A DNA stretch of 24,241 nucleotides, taken from positions 1 through 24,241 of the forward strand of contig CAJFTA010000062.1 in NCBI GenBank assembly GCA_904419835.1, given 5' to 3'. This document shows, piece after piece, positions 21,945 through 24,241 of this stretch. A program made the position numbers and the translations under genes. Positions within the stretch are counted from its first letter, which is position 1. Each line of letters starts with the position of its first letter. This DNA is from an uncultured Pseudoflavonifractor sp. (GTDB taxonomy: Bacteria > Bacillota > Clostridia > Oscillospirales > Oscillospiraceae). The notes beneath the pieces are model-generated. The model made no database searches, was not told the origin of the DNA, and worked only from the letters and a program-made list of their open reading frames with translations.

Positions 21945-24094
21945 GCGCCCCCGGGAGAGATGGGGCCCAGTACGGCGGACTGGACCTGTTCCGCATCCCC
22001 GCCGCCCTCCTGGTGATGGCGGTCCACACCGGCCCGCTGCTCACCGTCAGCGCCCAGGCCAACTATCTCATCACCGACATCCTGGCCCGGCTGGCCGTCC
22101 CCTTCTTTCTGGCGGTCAGCGGCTTCTTCCTGGCCCCCGGAATGCGAAAAAACTGGCGCGGCCTGCGGCATTTCTGCTGCAAAGTACTATTGCTTTACGG
22201 AGTTTCCATTCTGGTCTACCTGCCCCTTATGGTCCGCAACGGCTACTTTGACGGCTGCACGCTCCGTTCCCTGGCCGCCGACCTGGTGTTCAACGGGCCC
22301 TTCTACCACCTGTGGTACTTTCCCGCCGCCGTGCTGGGCGCTATTATCGTGTCTCTCCTGCTCCGTCGGCTGGGAGAACGGGGCGCTCTGGCCGTCTGCG
22401 GTCTGCTCTATCTGGTTGGCCTGCTGGGCGACAGCTATTACGGCCTCTCCGCTTCCCTGCCGCCCCTGAATGCCTTTTACAGCCTGCTCTTCTCCTGTTT
22501 TGACTACACCAGAAACGGCCTCTTTCTCGCTCCCCTCTTTCTTCTGCTGGGGGTGCTTCTGCGGGAGCACCCACCCCGTCTGTCCGGCGGCCGGTACGGC
22601 GCGCTGCTCTGCGGCGGGCTGGCCCTGCTGGCGGCAGAGGGCGTGTTGGTCGCCCGGCTGGGTCTGCCCCGGCACGACAGCATGTATCTGGCTCTGCCCC
22701 TGTGCATTTGGCCTCTGATGCGGCTTCTCTGCTCTGTAAAGTGTAAGAGCTTACCAGTTATCCGAGCCGCGTCCACAGCGGTCTATGTGCTCCACCCCCT
22801 CTCTATCGTTGCAGTGCGGGGCGGAGCCAGGGCGCTGGGCATCCTCTCCCGGGACGGCTTCCTGCTGGGCAGCAGTCTGCTCCACTATCTGGCCGTGGCC
22901 GCCGTCTCTTTTCTGGCAGCTCTCCCCTTCGCCCTCTTGCGGCAGCGGCGGAGACGCGGGCAGAATTCCCGGCCCGCCCTCCGGGCCTGGGCGGAGATTG
23001 ACCGCTCCGCCCTGATACACAATATCGGCCAGCTGACCGGGCTGCTCCCCTCCGGCTGTGAACTGATGGCGGTGGTAAAGGCCAACGCCTATGGCCACGG
23101 GGACGCGCTCATCGCCCGGGCCTGCATGTCCAGCGGCGTGAAGGCCTTTGCTGTGGCCACACTGGAGGAGGGCATCCGGAGCCGCAGCGCTGGAATCAAG
23201 GGCGAGGTCCTGATCCTGGGCTGGACGCCGCCGGAGCAGGCCCGCCTTCTCGTCCGCTGGCGGCTGACCCAGGCGGTGGTGAGCCCGGAATATGCCCGGG
23301 CGCTGAACGATTCAGGATGTACCGTGAAGGTCCATCTGGCCGTGGACACCGGTATGCACCGGCTGGGACTCGCCTGGGACGACGGGGACGGCCTGCGGGC
23401 TGCCTGCGGATTGAGGCGGCTCCGGGTCACCGGACTGTTTACCCACTTGGCCTTCTCTGAATCCCTGGCGCCCGACGCAATGCAGCGTACCCAGGAGCAG
23501 CTGGACCGCTTCCGCCATGCGGCGGAGCTGGTCGCCGCCGCCGGGTATGGACCGATAGCCCTCCACGCCCTGAGCAGCTACGGCCTGCTCAACTGCCCGC
23601 CCCAGGCCGGCATGGCCTACGCACGGCCCGGCATTGCCCTGTACGGCGTGCTGAGCCGCCCGGACGAGCAGGTTGGCACCCTGCCCGACCTGCGCCCGGT
23701 CCTGTCTCTCCGGGCGCGGATTGCCCGAATCCACACCCTGGAGCCCGGAGACTGCGCCGGGTATGACGGCGACTTTGCCCCCTCCGGCCCCGCACGGGTG
23801 GCGGCGGTCACCATTGGCTACGCCGACGGATACCCCCGCAGCCTGTCCAACGGCAGGGGCAGGGTGCTCATCCGGGGCAAATTCGCCCCGGTGGCGGGCC
23901 TTATCTGCATGGACCAGCTGCTGCTGGATGTGACGGAGGTCCCCCAGGTCCGGCAGGGGGACGCGGCCACCTTCATCGGCAGCGACGGCGGTGAGATCAT
24001 CACCGCCTGCGCTGTGGCGGAGCAGTGCGGCACTATCGCCAACGAGATCCTCGCACACATGGGGGACCGCTTTCAGCGCCTGTGGGTGGAATAG
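21941..24094 (+). CDS. vanT: VanT-type membrane serine racemase
   Basis: A 717-aa two-domain protein. Residues 15 to about 340 are a multi-helix membrane domain of the acyltransferase-3 type (LDLFRIPAALLVMAVHT, FFLAVSGFFL), which in VanT is thought to aid L-serine supply. From about residue 348 an alanine-racemase fold begins (AWAEIDRSALIHNI). The PLP lysine lies in VVKANAYGHGD near residue 379, DTGMHRLG follows, and the catalytic tyrosine is probably in CAGYDGDF. VanT makes D-Ser for the D-Ala-D-Ser ligase. The start is GTG 21941, with GGAGGG seven bases upstream, overlapping the vanXY stop; the frame is open upstream of it without a ribosome site. Both domains look complete, and the length agrees with VanT of vanC and vanG operons (about 700 aa). 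Confidence 0.9.
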   Translation: MSAPGRDGAQYGGLDLFRIPAALLVMAVHTGPLLTVSAQANYLITDILARLAVPFFLAVSGFFLAPGMRKNWRGLRHFCCKVLLLYGVSILVYLPLMVRNGYFDGCTLRSLAADLVFNGPFYHLWYFPAAVLGAIIVSLLLRRLGERGALAVCGLLYLVGLLGDSYYGLSASLPPLNAFYSLLFSCFDYTRNGLFLAPLFLLLGVLLREHPPRLSGGRYGALLCGGLALLAAEGVLVARLGLPRHDSMYLALPLCIWPLMRLLCSVKCKSLPVIRAASTAVYVLHPLSIVAVRGGARALGILSRDGFLLGSSLLHYLAVAAVSFLAALPFALLRQRRRRGQNSRPALRAWAEIDRSALIHNIGQLTGLLPSGCELMAVVKANAYGHGDALIARACMSSGVKAFAVATLEEGIRSRSAGIKGEVLILGWTPPEQARLLVRWRLTQAVVSPEYARALNDSGCTVKVHLAVDTGMHRLGLAWDDGDGLRAACGLRRLRVTGLFTHLAFSESLAPDAMQRTQEQLDRFRHAAELVAAAGYGPIALHALSSYGLLNCPPQAGMAYARPGIALYGVLSRPDEQVGTLPDLRPVLSLRARIARIHTLEPGDCAGYDGDFAPSGPARVAAVTIGYADGYPRSLSNGRGRVLIRGKFAPVAGLICMDQLLLDVTEVPQVRQGDAATFIGSDGGEIITACAVAEQCGTIANEILAHMGDRFQRLWVE

Positions 24095-24113
24095 CGGCGC
24101 GATCAACGATGAC

Positions 24114-24148
24114 AGCCGGGCAGCGGAGGGAACTGCCCGGCTCTTTTT
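24114..24148 (+). terminator. Intrinsic terminator of the van operon
   Basis: AGCCGGGCAG (24114-24123) pairs with CTGCCCGGCT (24133-24142), followed by CTTTTT. It lies 20 bases past the vanT stop codon. The remaining bases to 24241 are AT-rich and hold no gene I can support. Confidence 0.88.
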
Positions 24149-24241
24149 GCATCTTTGCGCAGCAGGGAAGGGATTATGCCGGAAAACCGTTCAATCTTAG
24201 AAAAAAAGTAAAATTTCCTCCAATTTCATCTTGCAATTTCC

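Noticed and set aside
1..24241. CRISPR array, intact transposase, prophage genes or integrase
   Set aside because: No regularly spaced direct repeats and no matching protein features were seen.

Overview
This window looks like a chromosomal segment of a GC-rich gut Clostridia member, most likely an Oscillospiraceae relative of Flavonifractor, Lawsonibacter or Intestinimonas. I infer this from the strong G/C third-position bias, the AGGAGG-type ribosome sites, the stand-alone AICAR formyltransferase beside a PurO-type IMP cyclohydrolase, and the protein families present. The genus cannot be fixed from the sequence alone.

Layout. 1-330: tRNA-Pro(CGG) with a perfect consensus promoter and its own terminator. 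330-690: hairpin-rich non-coding DNA, possibly a relic of an IS200/IS605-type element. 687-2795 (-): UvrD/PcrA-family helicase. 3061-3600 (+): THEP1-like NTPase with a changed P-loop. 3661-4962 (-): NCS1 cytosine/purine permease behind an AT-rich leader. 5422-5988 (-): PAP2 phosphatase. 5989-6259: a palindrome cluster. 6260-6799 (-): DUF4330 protein. 6933-10308 (+): two envelope-polysaccharide genes, a GT4-CsaB fusion and a second glycosyltransferase.

10404-18714 (+) is a purine biosynthesis cluster: purE, purC, purF-like, purM, purN, purO-type IMP cyclohydrolase, AICAR formyltransferase, purD. It covers PRPP to IMP except FGAM synthetase (PurL/Q/S), PurB and PurK. A promoter and an intrinsic terminator precede purE, which suggests transcription attenuation. 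purC carries a 7-bp tandem duplication that breaks its frame. The PurF-like protein lacks the catalytic N-terminal cysteine of the glutaminase domain.

18821-19594 (+) encodes an XRE-type regulator fused to a Gly/Ala/Leu five-residue repeat. 19647-19886 (-) encodes a 79-aa protein of unknown function. 20140-24094 (+) is a tightly overlapping three-gene vanG/vanC-type operon: D-Ala-D-Ser ligase, VanXY D,D-peptidase and VanT membrane serine racemase. Its promoter region carries a 12-bp match to the VanR operator plus a weaker copy 22 bp upstream, but no vanR/vanS pair lies in the window. Together the three products would make peptidoglycan precursors ending in D-Ala-D-Ser and remove the normal D-Ala-D-Ala ends.
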